A DNA stretch of 6,282 bases from an uncultured Clostridia bacterium (GTDB taxonomy: Bacteria > Bacillota > Clostridia > Oscillospirales > CAG-272): the NCBI GenBank assembly GCA_946040935.1, contig CAMGCN010000066.1, positions 1-6,282 on the forward strand, written 5' to 3'. This document shows, piece after piece, positions 1 to 6,237 of this stretch; positions within the stretch are counted from its first letter, which is position 1, and every line of letters begins with the position of its first letter. The translations under genes were made by a program, and so were the position numbers. The notes below the pieces were generated by a model. It saw only the letters and a list, made by a program, of their open reading frames with translations, searched no databases and had not been told where the DNA came from.

Positions 1-2
1 TG

Positions 3-362
3 GGAGTATATGCGGGCGATACCGAGGAGCAGGCCGAAAAGCTTGCTTCCAAAATATCAAAACTGCGTATTTTTTCCGATGAAAACGGAAAGCTCAATCT
101 ATCTGTTTCCGATATCGGGGGCGGTGCGCTCGTAGTATCAAATTTCACATTGTGTGCAAATTATAAGCACGGAAACCGCCCCGACTATCTTTCGGCGGAA
201 AAACCCGAGCGTGCAAACGAGCTTTATGAATTTTTTACAGAGAAGCTGCGTTCGCTCATTCCCGGACCTGCCGAAACCGGTGTTTTCGGCGCGGATATGG
301 AACTCGAAATAATAAATGACGGACCGGTTACCATAGTAATGGATTCAGACGAACTAAAATAA
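3..362 (+). CDS. dtd: D-aminoacyl-tRNA deacylase (Dtd), 5' partial
   Basis: Dtd hydrolyses D-amino acids (and glycine mischarged on tRNA-Ala) from tRNA in the cytoplasm, protecting translation from wrong-chirality residues. The frame is open from base 3 and gives about 119 residues, ending at TAA 360-362. By comparison with the usual length of about 145-150 residues, roughly 30 N-terminal residues lie outside the window. Visible family motifs are the active-site block VSNFTL (Thr codon 147-149; many homologues have SQFTL, so Gln is replaced by Asn here), then GNRPDY, the GVFGADM segment, and NDGPVT, which holds the Gly-cisPro chirality-proofreading motif (codons 321-326). The C-terminus is MDSDELK. 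A degenerate repeat of the gene's last 42 bases follows the stop. The next gene, hemZ, is in the same direction 43 bases downstream. Identification is by motif recall and is strong. Confidence 0.95.
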   Translation, partial: GVYAGDTEEQAEKLASKISKLRIFSDENGKLNLSVSDIGGGALVVSNFTLCANYKHGNRPDYLSAEKPERANELYEFFTEKLRSLIPGPAETGVFGADMELEIINDGPVTIVMDSDELK

Positions 363-404
363 AGACCTGTTACCGTAGTATTGATTCAAAAGAACTTAAA
401 TAAA
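322..404 (+). repeat. Imperfect tandem duplication of the dtd 3' end
   Basis: Copy 1 (322-363) is the last 13 codons plus stop of dtd. Copy 2 (364-404) follows directly. Aligned by eye, they differ at six substitutions and one missing G in copy 2, about 83% identity. Matching anchors include GTTACC (327-332 and 369-374), TAGTA (334-338 and 376-380), GATTCA (342-347 and 383-388) and GAACT (351-355 and 392-396). The repeat unit is 42 bases, a multiple of three, before the one-base loss. The divergence is too large for a simple sequencing duplicate, but a join between two strains in a metagenomic assembly cannot be excluded. Confidence 0.85.
364..403 (+). pseudogene. Relic of a second dtd 3' terminus
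   Basis: If one G is restored at about position 383, this stretch translates as PVTVVLDSKELK followed by TAA at 401-403. The true dtd end reads PVTIVMDSDELK followed by TAA. Four of the six substitutions are synonymous or conservative (Pro and Leu synonymous, Ile to Val, Met to Leu); the other two turn an Asp codon into Lys. This looks like divergence under protein-level selection rather than random decay. As it stands the relic has no start codon and a broken frame, so it makes no protein by itself. Its restored stop would lie two bases before the hemZ ATG, suggesting that this was once the dtd end joined directly to hemZ. That history is inference. Confidence 0.6.
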
Positions 405-405
405 A

Positions 406-1869
406 ATGATTATAAAAACAGACGGAAAAATAAATCTTAATTATATTGAAAATCTGTGTCTCATTTTCTTTCCCGGGTCAAAATTTGCCCGAGACGAGGA
501 GGATACTCCCGAAACGCCTCACCTTGAGCTTACCCAAGAGGAGGAGGGTGACGATGTAGTATCCAACGCGGTATTTTCCATAGGCGAACAGCGCGCAAGC
601 GGAACCGGTCGGGTGAATATGTCGGAAAATATGTCCTGGAAAAAGTCGGCCGGAGTCGCAGTTATTGAAGCAGGAAGAAAGCTTTTCGGCTTTACGCCCT
701 CGTGGGGGTTTCTTATCGGCATAAGACCGGTTAAAATAGCGGCAGAAATGCTTGAGAGCGGTCTTGAGCCTGTTGCGGTCAGAAGAAAATTGAGAAATGA
801 ATATCTTTTGATACCAAAAAAGGCGTCCCTCCTTACAAGCGTTGCGATAAATGAAAACAATATCATTTCATCTCTTGAGGAAAACAGCTGCAGCGTGTAT
901 ATTTCCATACCGTTTTGTCCTACCCGCTGCGCCTACTGCTCGTTTGTGTCATATTCGACAAAGAGACTTTTGTCTATGATTCCCGATTATCTGCAAAGAC
1001 TTGTTCAGGATATTGAAAAGACCTTTGCGCTCATACGCCGCCTCGGGAAAAAGGCGGTTACGGTTTATGTCGGAGGCGGAACTCCAACGACGCTCACCGC
1101 GCAGGAGCTTGATTTTCTTCTTTCGGCTATTGAGAAAAACTGTGACATATCCTCTCTCAGGGAGTTTACCGTTGAGGCGGGAAGGCCTGATACTATAACA
1201 GAGGAGAAACTGCGCGTAATAATTTCTCACGGAGTAAACAGAGTCAGTATAAATCCGCAGACTCTCAACGACGCGGTGCTCGAACGCATCGGCCGCCGTC
1301 ACACGGCGGAGGAATTTTACCGTGCTTATGATATTGCACGGAAGGTCGGCGTAAAATATATAAATACGGATCTCATAGCAGGACTTCCGGGAGAGGGCTT
1401 CAGAAAGTTTTCCAAATCTGTTGACGCGATTCTCGCTCTCAGGCCTGACAACATAACATATCATACCTTCTGTGTAAAAAAGGCGGCGGATATACTGCAC
1501 AGCGACGCCGACATATATTCACGCACCGGAGGCGAGACGAGAAAGAGCGTTGACTATACACAGATAAAAAGTAAGGCGGCAGGATATGTGCCTTACTATC
1601 TGTACAGACAGAAAAACTCTATGGGCAACCTCGAAAATGTCGGATTTTCTCTTCCGGGAAGCGAGGGACTGTATAACATATTCATCATGGAGGAGGTGCA
1701 CAGCATTTTCGCGTGCGGCGCAGGCGCCGTAACGAAAATGGTGAGCGGAAAGAAGATTAGCCGCGCATTTCTGCCTAAATATCCGTATGAATATCTTGCT
1801 ATGAGCGAAGAAGACATGAATGCTCATTTGCGTAAAATTGAGGAGTTTTATATTAGTGAAAACAGTTAG
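406..1869 (+). CDS. hemZ: Coproporphyrinogen dehydrogenase HemZ (radical SAM)
   Basis: This 487-residue protein matches the HemZ family in length and layout. HemZ is a HemN-like radical SAM enzyme thought to act in oxygen-independent conversion of coproporphyrinogen III to protoporphyrinogen IX, in the cytoplasm. Residues 1 to about 165 form the HemZ-specific N-terminal domain, including WGFLIGIRPVK. The [4Fe-4S]/SAM motif CPTRCAYC has Cys171, Cys175 and Cys178. It is followed by GGGTP (223-227), EAGRPD (257-262), SINPQT (281-286) and GLPGEG. The C-terminal YVPYYLYRQKN, GNLENVGFSLPG and MEEVHSIFACGAGA segments are typical of HemZ and separate it from HemN and HemW. The ATG at 406 suits the family N-terminus (MIIKTDGKI), but only a weak A-rich purine stretch precedes it, so translation may depend on coupling to dtd. 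No other haem gene is visible, so the physiological substrate is not proven. The 3' end overlaps the next gene by 14 bases. Confidence 0.92.
   Translation: MIIKTDGKINLNYIENLCLIFFPGSKFARDEEDTPETPHLELTQEEEGDDVVSNAVFSIGEQRASGTGRVNMSENMSWKKSAGVAVIEAGRKLFGFTPSWGFLIGIRPVKIAAEMLESGLEPVAVRRKLRNEYLLIPKKASLLTSVAINENNIISSLEENSCSVYISIPFCPTRCAYCSFVSYSTKRLLSMIPDYLQRLVQDIEKTFALIRRLGKKAVTVYVGGGTPTTLTAQELDFLLSAIEKNCDISSLREFTVEAGRPDTITEEKLRVIISHGVNRVSINPQTLNDAVLERIGRRHTAEEFYRAYDIARKVGVKYINTDLIAGLPGEGFRKFSKSVDAILALRPDNITYHTFCVKKAADILHSDADIYSRTGGETRKSVDYTQIKSKAAGYVPYYLYRQKNSMGNLENVGFSLPGSEGLYNIFIMEEVHSIFACGAGAVTKMVSGKKISRAFLPKYPYEYLAMSEEDMNAHLRKIEEFYISENS
1840..1845 (+). promoter_or_regulatory. Shine-Dalgarno GAGGAG for the kinase gene
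   Basis: GAGGAG lies inside the 3' end of hemZ, 10 bases before a GTG at 1856. It decides the start: a longer frame opens at ATG 1820, but that ATG lacks a comparable purine run and would overlap hemZ by 50 bases. Confidence 0.7.
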
Positions 1870-2764
1870 AAACGATTTTTTGAGTGAAGAAGAGAAAATT
1901 GAATATGTGAAAGAGTGCGACAATGCGTTCGAGCGTGAGCTGGACCGCGTTTCCCGGTCTATTATCGAAATGGGGGATACACGTTTTGTCACCCTCTCGG
2001 GGCCTACCTGTTCCTGCAAAACAACGACTGTCAAAAAGATTATTGCCGATGTCATTGACGCAGGGAAGAAAATAAAGATAATATCTATCGATGACTTTTT
2101 CAAGAGCAGAAACGAAGACAGAAAAGAGCTTTTGAAGGTGGGAAAAGCGGTAGACTTTGACACCCTTAACGCCCTTGATTTTGATTACCTTTGCGAGTGC
2201 ACCGACCTTATAATGAACGGCGAAAAAGCCATGCTCCCCGAGTTTGATTTTAATACTGCAAGGCGTAAAGGATATGTCGAGTTTGACCCATCAGGGTACG
2301 ATATCATAGTCTATGAGGGAATTCAGGCGATTTATCCCGAGGTAAGGCAAAGCTTCAGCAGATATTCACCCCTTTCGCTGTTTATAAATGTCGAAGGGCC
2401 GGTGAAATGCGGAAAAGAGGTTTTTTCGGGCAGGGAAGTCAGGCTCTGCCGAAGGATAGTACGCGACAGCAGGTTCAGAAATGCCGCGCCCGAGTTCACC
2501 ATGTTTATGTGGGACTCGGTCACGGAAAACGAGGATAAAAATATGCTTCCCTATGCCGACACGGCCAAGATAAGGATAGATTCGTTTATCCCATATGAAT
2601 TAAACCTTATAAAAGAGCCGCTGTGCGATCTTTTGAAAAATGTTCCGTGTGACAGCGACTACTATAATGAGGCATGTCGGCTAATTTGCAAATTTGACGG
2701 TGTAACACCGATTGATCCGAGGTATATCCCGGACGATTCAATGTACCGTGAATTTTTAGGATAA
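1856..2764 (+). CDS. Uridine kinase-like P-loop nucleoside kinase, altered Walker A
   Basis: This is a roughly 302-residue protein of the phosphoribulokinase/uridine kinase P-loop superfamily, expected to phosphorylate a nucleoside or similar small hydroxyl compound using ATP; the real substrate is unknown. With the GTG start the P-loop is GPTCSCKTT at 49-57. The canonical pattern is GxxxxGK[ST], and here the second Gly is Cys54 (codon TGC, 2015-2017), while Lys55 and Thr56 are kept. The acidic IDDFF motif (Asp79, Asp80) follows, then the FDFNTARRKGY region and IIVYEGIQAIYP, which match the uridine kinase fold order. Longer than Udk (about 210 residues), it has an extra C-terminal region of about 90 residues, as in the clostridial 'nucleoside kinase' type. 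It overlaps hemZ by 14 bases and is nine bases from the next gene, so the three are probably cotranscribed. The frame is intact, so a pseudogene is unlikely, but activity is uncertain. Confidence 0.8.
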   Translation: MKTVRNDFLSEEEKIEYVKECDNAFERELDRVSRSIIEMGDTRFVTLSGPTCSCKTTTVKKIIADVIDAGKKIKIISIDDFFKSRNEDRKELLKVGKAVDFDTLNALDFDYLCECTDLIMNGEKAMLPEFDFNTARRKGYVEFDPSGYDIIVYEGIQAIYPEVRQSFSRYSPLSLFINVEGPVKCGKEVFSGREVRLCRRIVRDSRFRNAAPEFTMFMWDSVTENEDKNMLPYADTAKIRIDSFIPYELNLIKEPLCDLLKNVPCDSDYYNEACRLICKFDGVTPIDPRYIPDDSMYREFLG

Positions 2765-2773
2765 GAGGTTAAG

Positions 2774-4414
2774 ATGGCAAAAAAGAAGAGAAATCTGTTT
2801 ATATCGGGAGTGCTTATTCTCTCGGTGGCAAATATCGTGATAAAGGTCATAGGACTTATGTTCAAGATTCCTCTGACCAATATCATAGGCGACAGCGGAA
2901 TGGGGTATTTTAATTCCGCTTACACTATTTACGTTTGGTTTTATATGATAAGTACGGCAGGTCTGCCTGTTGCCGTATCTATAATGATAAGCGAGGCAAG
3001 GGCCAAAGGAAACGTAAAAGAGGTCAACCGTATTTTCAGAGTGACGCTTGTTATGTTCCTTATAATAGGATTTGTGGGCTCTGCGTCCATGATGTTCGGC
3101 TCGGGCGGTTTTGCTGCTCTTATAGGTAACGACGGAGCCCGCCTTTCGATATTTGCGATAGCGCCTACCCTGTTCTTTATATGTATATCGAGCGCGATAC
3201 GCGGCTATTTCCAGGGATATCAGTATATGGCGCCTACGGCGGTGTCACAGCTTATCGAAGCTCTCGGCAAGCTCATTTTCGGCATACTCCTTGCCACATA
3301 TGCGATAGGATGCGGCTTCGCGCTTACAAAGGTCTCGGCGTTTGCGCTTCTCGGAATAGTGACGGCGGTTTTCCTCGGCATGGTATATCTTATAGTGATG
3401 AAAATCCGCTTTAAGAGCGAGGAGTTTGACGAGGACTACGTTTCCAAAATAGATAAAAATCTTCCTGTGCGCTCGTCGGGCAAAATCGCCTCGACAGTCG
3501 CCAAGATTGCTATACCCGTTACTATCAGCTCATCTGTCATGAGCCTTACTAATCTGATTGACTTGTCAATAGTCATGCGCCGGCTCCAGTCGATAGGGCT
3601 GTCTCAGGCCATGTCTAATGCGATATGGGGAAACTATTCTTCGCTTGCCGTTCCCATGTTCAATCTTCCGCCTGTTTTGATATATCCTATTTCATATTCT
3701 CTCGTTCCGCTTCTTTCAGCTCATATTGCCGACGGTAAGACAGAGCTCGCAAAGGATGAAATGAAGCGTGCGATTCGTGTTTCGGCAATAATAATACTTC
3801 CCATGGCGCTCGGACTTTCTGTAATGGCGGAGCCGATATTAAAACTGCTTTATAATAAAAATTCTGCCGAAATGGCGGCTCCCCTGCTTTCTATCCTCGC
3901 TCTTTCGGTCTTCTTTGTCGGTATGATAGCCATAACTAACGCTATTCTCCAGGCGACAAAGCATGAGAGACTTCCGATATTTTCTATGCTTGCAGGAGCC
4001 GTGGTTAAAATAATTACGAGTATAGTGCTCATCGGCATCCCCTCGGTAGGAATTTACGGTACGCCTATCGGAACATTGCTTTGCTACGGCACGACCACGG
4101 TTATAAACTTCTATTATATTTCAAAATATGTAGATATAAGACCGCAGATTTTCCCGACGTTTGTAAAACCCCTCGTCGCATCTGTGATATGCTGTTTCGG
4201 CGCATACGGCACATATCTCGCCGTCGGGCTTTTCGTCGATGTAAATTCAGCAAGAGCGGCAAACGCTCTTGCCACCTTCGCCGCATTGGGTGTGGCCGTG
4301 GTGCTGTATATGGTATCTGTTTTGCTTTTCCGCGCGCTTTCCCGCGAGGATATGCAGATGATACCAAAGGGAGAAAAGATTTATAGCATTTTACATAAAA
4401 TCAAGCTCATGTGA
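2774..4414 (+). CDS. SpoVB/YabM-type MOP flippase (polysaccharide biosynthesis protein)
   Basis: This 546-residue integral membrane protein belongs to the MOP superfamily, in the group that contains SpoVB, YabM and MurJ. Such proteins flip lipid-linked sugars (peptidoglycan precursors or other polysaccharide units) across the cytoplasmic membrane. About 14 hydrophobic segments can be seen, near residues 9-29, 45-67, 88-109, 122-142, 158-178, 186-208, 241-263, 289-313, 335-355, 369-393, 402-424, 428-449, 464-489 and 497-520, the usual number for the family. The N-terminus carries the family pattern of a basic start, then KVIGLMFKIPLTNIIGDSGMG and a YTIYVWFYMISTAGLPVAV helix; RGYFQGYQYMAPTAVSQLIEA is also typical. 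AGAGG (2764-2768) lies five bases before the ATG. Proximity to rqcP, yabP and yabQ matches the Bacillus yabM neighbourhood, so a spore cortex or envelope role is plausible. The exact substrate cannot be read from sequence. Confidence 0.88.
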   Translation: MAKKKRNLFISGVLILSVANIVIKVIGLMFKIPLTNIIGDSGMGYFNSAYTIYVWFYMISTAGLPVAVSIMISEARAKGNVKEVNRIFRVTLVMFLIIGFVGSASMMFGSGGFAALIGNDGARLSIFAIAPTLFFICISSAIRGYFQGYQYMAPTAVSQLIEALGKLIFGILLATYAIGCGFALTKVSAFALLGIVTAVFLGMVYLIVMKIRFKSEEFDEDYVSKIDKNLPVRSSGKIASTVAKIAIPVTISSSVMSLTNLIDLSIVMRRLQSIGLSQAMSNAIWGNYSSLAVPMFNLPPVLIYPISYSLVPLLSAHIADGKTELAKDEMKRAIRVSAIIILPMALGLSVMAEPILKLLYNKNSAEMAAPLLSILALSVFFVGMIAITNAILQATKHERLPIFSMLAGAVVKIITSIVLIGIPSVGIYGTPIGTLLCYGTTTVINFYYISKYVDIRPQIFPTFVKPLVASVICCFGAYGTYLAVGLFVDVNSARAANALATFAALGVAVVLYMVSVLLFRALSREDMQMIPKGEKIYSILHKIKLM

Positions 4415-4417
4415 GGA
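4413..4417 (+). promoter_or_regulatory. Shine-Dalgarno GAGGA overlapping the flippase stop
   Basis: GAGGA shares bases with the TGA stop of the flippase (4412-4414) and lies nine bases before the phosphodiesterase ATG at 4427. The arrangement favours translation of the two genes from one transcript. Confidence 0.65.
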
Positions 4418-4426
4418 CTGAAAAAT

Positions 4427-5515
4427 ATGCCAAATCAAACGGATATCAACACGGAAAATCTGACAATTAACGAAATCAACGAGAAGAGAAAAAAAGACGC
4501 AAAAAGAAATAAAACAAGGCTTCGCCGTAGGGTGATTTTAACCCTGATAATAGCCACACTGATAGAAGTACCGCTCGTGTTTTTCGCCGCTCGGTACTAT
4601 GAAAACCATAAGTCGGGCGCGTCGGGTAAAGGCTGTAATTTTGAAATACCGTGGTATGAGCAGTACAATATTATAACACACGCTCTCGGCACGGTTGACG
4701 GCAGAGTCGAAACAAACAGCAAGGAAGCCTTCCTTGAAAGCTATGCGCGGGGAGCCCGCGTTTTCGAGGCGGATATGTGTCTGACAGCCGACGGATATCT
4801 TGTTATACGTCATGATTTTTCCGGTACGTCTTATTATAATCTCGAGCAAAAGACGGATGAAACAGACGACGGTCAGATTATTTACGGCACATACATGCAC
4901 ACAAAGATATGCTATCTTTATACGCCTCTCGATATAGACGGCATGCTTTCTCTTATGGAAGAATACAGGGACACATACCTTGTTACCGACTCAAAATACA
5001 CGGACGAAAACAGTGTTAAAGAGGAGTTTCGCCGTCTTAACGAAGCAATAGAGCGCACAGGCGACGATGAGCTTAAAAAGAGAATAATCGTACAGATATA
5101 CAGCTATGATATGCTCGATTGGGTGAAAAGCGTGTACGACGTGCCGAGCGAAAATATCATTTTGACATTGTATAATATGTATCCGCGTGATTTTGAAGAG
5201 ATAGGCGGTTTCTGTAAAGAAAAAGGCGTTCCGGTAGTTGCCATGTCATGCGAAATAACAGAAAAAGACGCCGTAAGCACTTTACACGGGTACGGTTTGA
5301 AGGTCTACGCCCATACAGAAAACAGAATAAAGCAAATGCTTTCGGATATACGCTATAAAGGCGTTGACGGTTTTTACTCGGACTATGTAACAAATGAGGA
5401 ATATTCTTCTGCGTATGACGCGCTTTACGGTGATGAGCCGATTCCCGTATATTCTGACGAGATGAATGAGACCGAGCCGCCTACAGACGGAGAAAACAGC
5501 GGAGAGGATAAATGA
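4427..5515 (+). CDS. Membrane-anchored GDPD / PI-PLC-like phosphodiesterase
   Basis: This 362-residue protein has a short, very basic cytoplasmic N-terminus (residues 20-35 rich in Lys and Arg), one transmembrane helix at about 36-55, and then a GDPD/PI-PLC-like TIM-barrel domain from about 80 to 330. By the positive-inside rule the domain faces outside. GDPD enzymes hydrolyse glycerophosphodiesters or related lipid or teichoic-acid head groups. Catalytic-type residues are present: His85, Glu95, Glu114, Asp116 (FEADM), the TADGYLVIRHD block with His129, and Lys190 in VTDSKY as a possible ligand. The usual HRG is His-Ala-Leu here, and the usual ENT is Glu-Thr-Asn, so this is a divergent subfamily close to uncharacterised Bacillota PI-PLC/GDPD proteins. 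The last 28 residues (335-362) are acidic and Pro-rich, probably disordered. The gene ends in an ATGA overlap with rqcP. The substrate is unknown. Confidence 0.82.
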   Translation: MPNQTDINTENLTINEINEKRKKDAKRNKTRLRRRVILTLIIATLIEVPLVFFAARYYENHKSGASGKGCNFEIPWYEQYNIITHALGTVDGRVETNSKEAFLESYARGARVFEADMCLTADGYLVIRHDFSGTSYYNLEQKTDETDDGQIIYGTYMHTKICYLYTPLDIDGMLSLMEEYRDTYLVTDSKYTDENSVKEEFRRLNEAIERTGDDELKKRIIVQIYSYDMLDWVKSVYDVPSENIILTLYNMYPRDFEEIGGFCKEKGVPVVAMSCEITEKDAVSTLHGYGLKVYAHTENRIKQMLSDIRYKGVDGFYSDYVTNEEYSSAYDALYGDEPIPVYSDEMNETEPPTDGENSGEDK

Positions 5516-5754
5516 GACTTGATAAATTCTTAAAAGTTTCCAGAATAATAAAGCGCCGCACTGTTGCAAATGAGGCGTGCGACGCGGAAAGAGTGAGCGT
5601 AAACGGCAGACCTGCCAAAGCTTCATATGACGTCAAAATAAATGATGAAATCACGGTAACACTCGGCTCAAGGAGTCTCAAAGTGCGCGTCATTTCCGTA
5701 AACGAATACGCGCAAAAAGCAGACGCCGCGCAGATGTATGAGGTTATAGAGTAA
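5512..5754 (+). CDS. rqcP: RqcP (YabO), S4-domain ribosome quality control factor
   Basis: This 80-residue protein is one S4 RNA-binding domain and matches RqcP/YabO closely in length and sequence: MRLDKFLKVSRIIKRRT at the start, then RVSVNGRPAKASYDVK, and DEITVTLG. In Bacillus, RqcP binds stalled 50S subunits with RqcH and supports C-terminal poly-alanine tailing of incomplete peptides. The conserved basic residues Arg2 and Arg16, reported as important for ribosomal RNA contact, are present. The start overlaps the upstream stop (ATGA at 5512-5515). GGAGAGG (5501-5507) lies four bases before the ATG, inside the acidic tail codons of the phosphodiesterase gene, so expression is probably coupled. 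It precedes yabP as in Bacillus. HSP15-type S4 proteins are the main alternative but are usually longer. Confidence 0.92.
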   Translation: MRLDKFLKVSRIIKRRTVANEACDAERVSVNGRPAKASYDVKINDEITVTLGSRSLKVRVISVNEYAQKADAAQMYEVIE

Positions 5755-5777
5755 AAACCAAGCGCATATATTTCCAT

Positions 5778-5783
5778 GAGGAG
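5778..5783 (+). promoter_or_regulatory. Shine-Dalgarno GAGGAG for yabP, with start-stop codons after it
   Basis: GAGGAG is 11 bases before the yabP ATG at 5795, which is long spacing. Two other ATGs lie between: 5784-5786 opens the four-codon frame MYVK, whose TGA (5796-5798) overlaps the yabP start as ATGA; 5788-5790 is followed at once by TAA (5791-5793). Only the 5795 frame encodes the YabP family protein. Confidence 0.55.
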
Positions 5784-5794
5784 ATGTATGTAAA

Positions 5795-6061
5795 ATGAAC
5801 GGTGAACAGACTAACACAATACAGAATGTAACTCTCTGTAACAGAGAGAGTTTGACGGTGACGGGTGTGCGCGAGGTTTTAAGCTATGACGAGGCAGGCG
5901 CGATTTTTGATACAGAGCTCGGAAAGCTATGTGTAGACGGAGAGAATATTGCCCTTACACGCCTTGACCTTTCGAGAAATGAAGCGGATATAACAGGTAA
6001 GATTAACGCTCTTGCATATATTGATAAGAAAGCTAAAGGCCTTTTCGGTAAGAAACAGTGA
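5795..6061 (+). CDS. yabP: Sporulation protein YabP
   Basis: This 88-residue protein fits the YabP family. It has an N-terminal NVTLCNRESLTVTGVREVLSY segment (homologues read HDV-x-ix-gRk-L-iTGV-k-V-xSFD), then a LGKLCVDGENIALTRLDLSRNEADITGKI core and an LAYIDKK–KGLFGK end with a basic C-terminus. No signal peptide or membrane segment is seen. YabP is a forespore- or mother-cell-programme protein of unknown biochemical role in spore-formers, in Bacillus in the sigma-E regulon. Its position between rqcP and a yabQ-like gene supports the call. It starts 40 bases after rqcP. Its TGA (6059-6061) overlaps the GTG start of the next gene. The gene is a good indicator that the organism, or a recent ancestor, sporulates. 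Confidence 0.88.
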   Translation: MNGEQTNTIQNVTLCNRESLTVTGVREVLSYDEAGAIFDTELGKLCVDGENIALTRLDLSRNEADITGKINALAYIDKKAKGLFGKKQ

Positions 6062-6237
6062 ATATTACCGATTCAAGGATACTCGCCCTCGTAGGTTATT
6101 CTCTTATTCTGGGCGTAGCGCTCGGCGTTTGCTTCCTGTTGATTTCACTTATCCGTCTTATGCTCACTCCTACAAGAACCGAGGGTGTGAAATCTCGGTT
6201 TTATGTCGATCTCGTTACATTTATTTTTGATATACTG
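6058..6237 (+). CDS. yabQ: Probable sporulation protein YabQ, 3' truncated
   Basis: The GTG at 6058-6060 overlaps the yabP stop (GTGA) and opens a frame with 60 codons of apparently genomic sequence. The product begins VNITDSRILALVGYSLILG, then a hydrophobic helix (about residues 8-33, LVGYSLILGVALGVCFLLIS), a short loop with a basic residue, and a second hydrophobic stretch beginning YVDLVTFIFDI. YabQ is a multi-pass membrane protein of spore-formers whose first helices show this G-x-x-LG pattern and an acidic residue in the D-x-x-F segment, and it follows yabP in Bacillus and many Clostridia. No strong Shine-Dalgarno is seen, consistent with coupling to yabP. Genomic sequence stops at about 6237: the frame appears to continue (SLIHISEPTRR) only because adapter bases happen to be open, and those residues must be discarded. 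The call rests mainly on position and topology. Confidence 0.65.

Noticed and set aside
1820..1855. Upstream ATG start for the kinase gene at 1820
   Set aside because: It would add 12 residues inside the hemZ 3' end with no good Shine-Dalgarno, whereas GTG 1856 has GAGGAG ten bases before it.
1519..2163. Long minus-strand open frame of 214 codons across the hemZ-kinase junction, and a 183-codon one at 949-1500
   Set aside because: Both lie antisense to genes with clear family motifs, have low-complexity or atypical composition, no recognisable domain and no convincing start signal. They are shadows of the coding strand.
4746..4764. Terminator-like hairpin CGCGGG-GAG-CCCGCG followed by TTTT
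   Set aside because: It lies inside the conserved phosphodiesterase domain (codons for ARGARVF), with a short stem and only four T. Termination there would cut a functional gene, so it is probably chance.
5743..5772. Possible sigma-E-like promoter: GTTATAGA, 14-base spacer, CATATATT upstream of yabP
   Set aside because: The -35 match is weak, and a transcript start about seven bases after the -10 would fall at or inside the yabP Shine-Dalgarno, removing it. Read-through from rqcP explains expression more simply.
6012..6230. Open frame of 72 codons overlapping the yabP end and the yabQ start
   Set aside because: It is out of frame with both family-supported genes and has no homology that I recognise; the yabP-yabQ GTGA overlap accounts for this stretch better.
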